In this document: positions 4,328 to 5,342 of the stretch, piece after piece | Numbering within the stretch: the stretch's first letter is position 1 | Layout of the letters: each line of letters opens with the position of its first letter | NCBI GenBank assembly: GCA_937894055.1 | Contig: CALDHQ010000420.1 | Span: 1-5,342 of the forward strand | Source of the DNA: an uncultured Polymorphobacter sp. | GTDB taxonomy: Bacteria > Pseudomonadota > Alphaproteobacteria > Sphingomonadales > Sphingomonadaceae | Direction of reading: 5' to 3' | Length of the DNA stretch: 5,342 nt | Position numbers and translations under genes: made by a program | Notes under the pieces: model-generated | Told to the model about the DNA's origin: nothing | Database searches by the model: none | Seen by the model: only the letters and a program-made list of their open reading frames with translations

Positions 4328-5122
4328 ATGCCGCTTGCCACGAAGATCGCCCCGCATCTTCCCTATCTGCGCCGTTATGCGCGTGCGCTCACCGGCTCGC
4401 AGGAACAGGGTGACCGGCTGGTCGAGGCAACGCTGACGGCCATTGTCGCGGATCCGACGGTGTTTCCGGCCGGTGTCGCGCCCAACCTCGGTCTCTACAA
4501 ATGCTTCCAGTCGGTGTTCGATGCCGATGCACCCCGTCCCGCCGCGGCCGAGACCGGCAACAGCTTCGAATCGGTGGCGGCGGCGCGGCTCGCGGCGCTG
4601 ATGCCGATATCGCGACAGGCGCTGCTGCTCGGTGCAATGGAGGGCTTCACCGTCACCGACAGCGCCTGGCTGCTCGGGTGCACCGAGGACGAGGTCCGCG
4701 CGCATGTCGCGCAGGCACTCGCCGACATCGAGCGCCAGACGCGCGCCCGCGTGCTGATCATCGAAGACGAACCGATCATCGCGATGCACCTCGAAACCAT
4801 CGTCCGCGACCTCGGCCATGACGTCACCGGCATCGCCACGACGCTGACCGAAGCCATGGCGGCCTTCCATGCCGAGCCGCCGGGGCTGGTGCTCGCCGAC
4901 ATCCAGCTCGCCGACGCCAGCAGCGGCATCGACGCCGTCAAGGCGATGCTCGCCGAACGCCCGGTGCCGGTGATCTTCATCACTGCCTTCCCCGAACGGC
5001 TGTTGACCGGCGAGCGCCCCGAGCCGACCTTCCTGATCACCAAGCCGTTCCAGGTGCCGACCGTCGAGGCGGCGATTTCGCAAGCGATGTTCTTCAATTC
5101 GACCGCGCGTATCGGCGGCTGA
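4328..5122 (+). CDS. phyR: PhyR, general stress response anti-anti-sigma response regulator
   Basis: PhyR has an N-terminal sigma-factor mimic that, when the C-terminal receiver is phosphorylated, binds NepR and frees EcfG. Both halves are present in 264 residues, the usual length: sigma2-like about 1-65, sigma4-like about 80-137 (MPISRQALLLGAMEGFTVTD is the helix-turn-helix-like part), receiver 141-257. The receiver has acidic residues Glu146 and Asp147 (IIEDEP), phosphoacceptor Asp191 (LADIQLAD), Thr219 (FITAFP) and Lys239 (TKPF). The PhyR hallmark FPERLLTGERPEPTFLITKP is intact at residues 221-240. The start at 4328 has AAGAGG 9 bases upstream; the frame extends to 4286 but without a binding site. 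An EcfG-type promoter lies at 4209-4233, and nepR follows after 37 bases. Confidence 0.97.
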   Translation: MPLATKIAPHLPYLRRYARALTGSQEQGDRLVEATLTAIVADPTVFPAGVAPNLGLYKCFQSVFDADAPRPAAAETGNSFESVAAARLAALMPISRQALLLGAMEGFTVTDSAWLLGCTEDEVRAHVAQALADIERQTRARVLIIEDEPIIAMHLETIVRDLGHDVTGIATTLTEAMAAFHAEPPGLVLADIQLADASSGIDAVKAMLAERPVPVIFITAFPERLLTGERPEPTFLITKPFQVPTVEAAISQAMFFNSTARIGG

Positions 5123-5159
5123 ATTGACACCCGCAAACCCGAACATAAAGGCCCCGACC

Positions 5160-5342
5160 ATGGCATCCTCGATCCCGCCCAAAACCGGCCGCCTGCCCGG
5201 CGCTGCGGCACAATCGGCCGCCGAACGCGATCTCGGCGCGCTGTTGCGTGTCGCCTTTGCCGAAGCCGAAGCCGCCAAGCTGCCGCAGGCCTTCATCGAC
5301 CTGCTCGACCGGCTCGGCCAGGACGAGGCCATTTCAACGCCG
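5160..5342 (+). CDS. nepR: NepR anti-sigma factor (3' end outside the window)
   Basis: Sixty-one codons are visible with no stop before the edge. The core RDLGALLRVAFAEAEAAKLP then QAFIDLLDRLG fits the two-helix NepR pattern (LRxxYxxxxxExxP, then F.DLL..L), preceded by a flexible N-terminus rich in Ala, Pro and Ser. NepR holds EcfG inactive and is titrated by phosphorylated PhyR. Its place 37 bases after phyR is the classic arrangement, and ecfG would normally follow. The ATG at 5160 has AAAGG at 5147-5151, 8 bases upstream. No separate EcfG-type promoter is seen in the gap, so it probably depends on the phyR promoter. Only a few residues are likely missing. Confidence 0.88.
   Translation, partial: MASSIPPKTGRLPGAAAQSAAERDLGALLRVAFAEAEAAKLPQAFIDLLDRLGQDEAISTP

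Noticed and set aside
4179..4328. N-terminal extension of the NepR-like ORF up to 4328
   Set aside because: It would start on top of the phyR start codon and cross the phyR promoter; the extension has no NepR-like features and the usual NepR length fits the start at 4178.
4304..5332. Long minus-strand open frame of 342 codons across phyR and nepR
   Set aside because: It is a GC-rich antisense shadow; the plus strand encodes unmistakable PhyR and NepR with intact motifs.
1..5342. CRISPR array, tRNA, rRNA, insertion sequence or phage genes
   Set aside because: I saw no regular spacer-repeat array, no tRNA-like cloverleaf, no rRNA sequence, and no transposase or terminal inverted repeats.

Overview
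The right-hand four fifths of this window (about 968-5342) reads as one coherent piece of a GC-rich alphaproteobacterial chromosome, most likely a sphingomonad (Sphingomonadales). It carries the core of the general stress response (GSR): the anti-anti-sigma response regulator PhyR, the start of a canonical NepR anti-sigma factor just downstream, and a divergent PhyP-like HisKA_2 histidine kinase with a second, divergent NepR-like small ORF in front of it. ecfG, the expected next gene, would lie beyond the right edge.

Layout from right to left. phyR (4328-5122, +) and nepR (5160-5342, +, cut by the window end) form an operon. It is preceded by a promoter that fits the EcfG consensus (GGAAC-N17-GTT at 4209-4233). 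Divergently run the NepR-like ORF (4008-4178, -) and the kinase (2988-3992, -). The kinase is convergent with an unnamed 109-aa protein (2662-2991, +), and the two stop codons share one CTAG. Left of that protein, on the minus strand, is a run of small stress-type genes: a DUF1328 membrane protein, an unnamed one-helix membrane protein, a Thivi_2564-family membrane protein, Dps and a YnbE-type lipoprotein, then the first codons of a YdbL-type periplasmic protein. A second EcfG-type promoter (2552-2577, -) precedes the DUF1328 gene. The sigma factor released by PhyR would therefore switch on both the signalling genes and at least the head of this stress set. A pair of near-identical palindromes exactly 40 bp apart lies in the leader of dps.

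The left fifth (1-967) is different. It is a patchwork of fragments of unrelated housekeeping genes: the C-terminal end of an unrecognised protein, an N-terminally truncated MutL (itself possibly a mosaic of two sources), about 45 residues of MutS around Walker B, and then the antisense of ydbL after its signal peptide. The MutL/MutS and MutS/ydbL joins fall in short stretches that suit both partners. That is what a chimeric assembly, template switching or microhomology-mediated rearrangement leaves. I think an assembly or amplification chimera is most likely; the 330-aa open frame across it should not be read as a real fusion protein.

The most interesting biology is the second NepR-like protein directly in front of a kinase whose ATP-binding motifs look degraded, and the paired palindromes ahead of dps.
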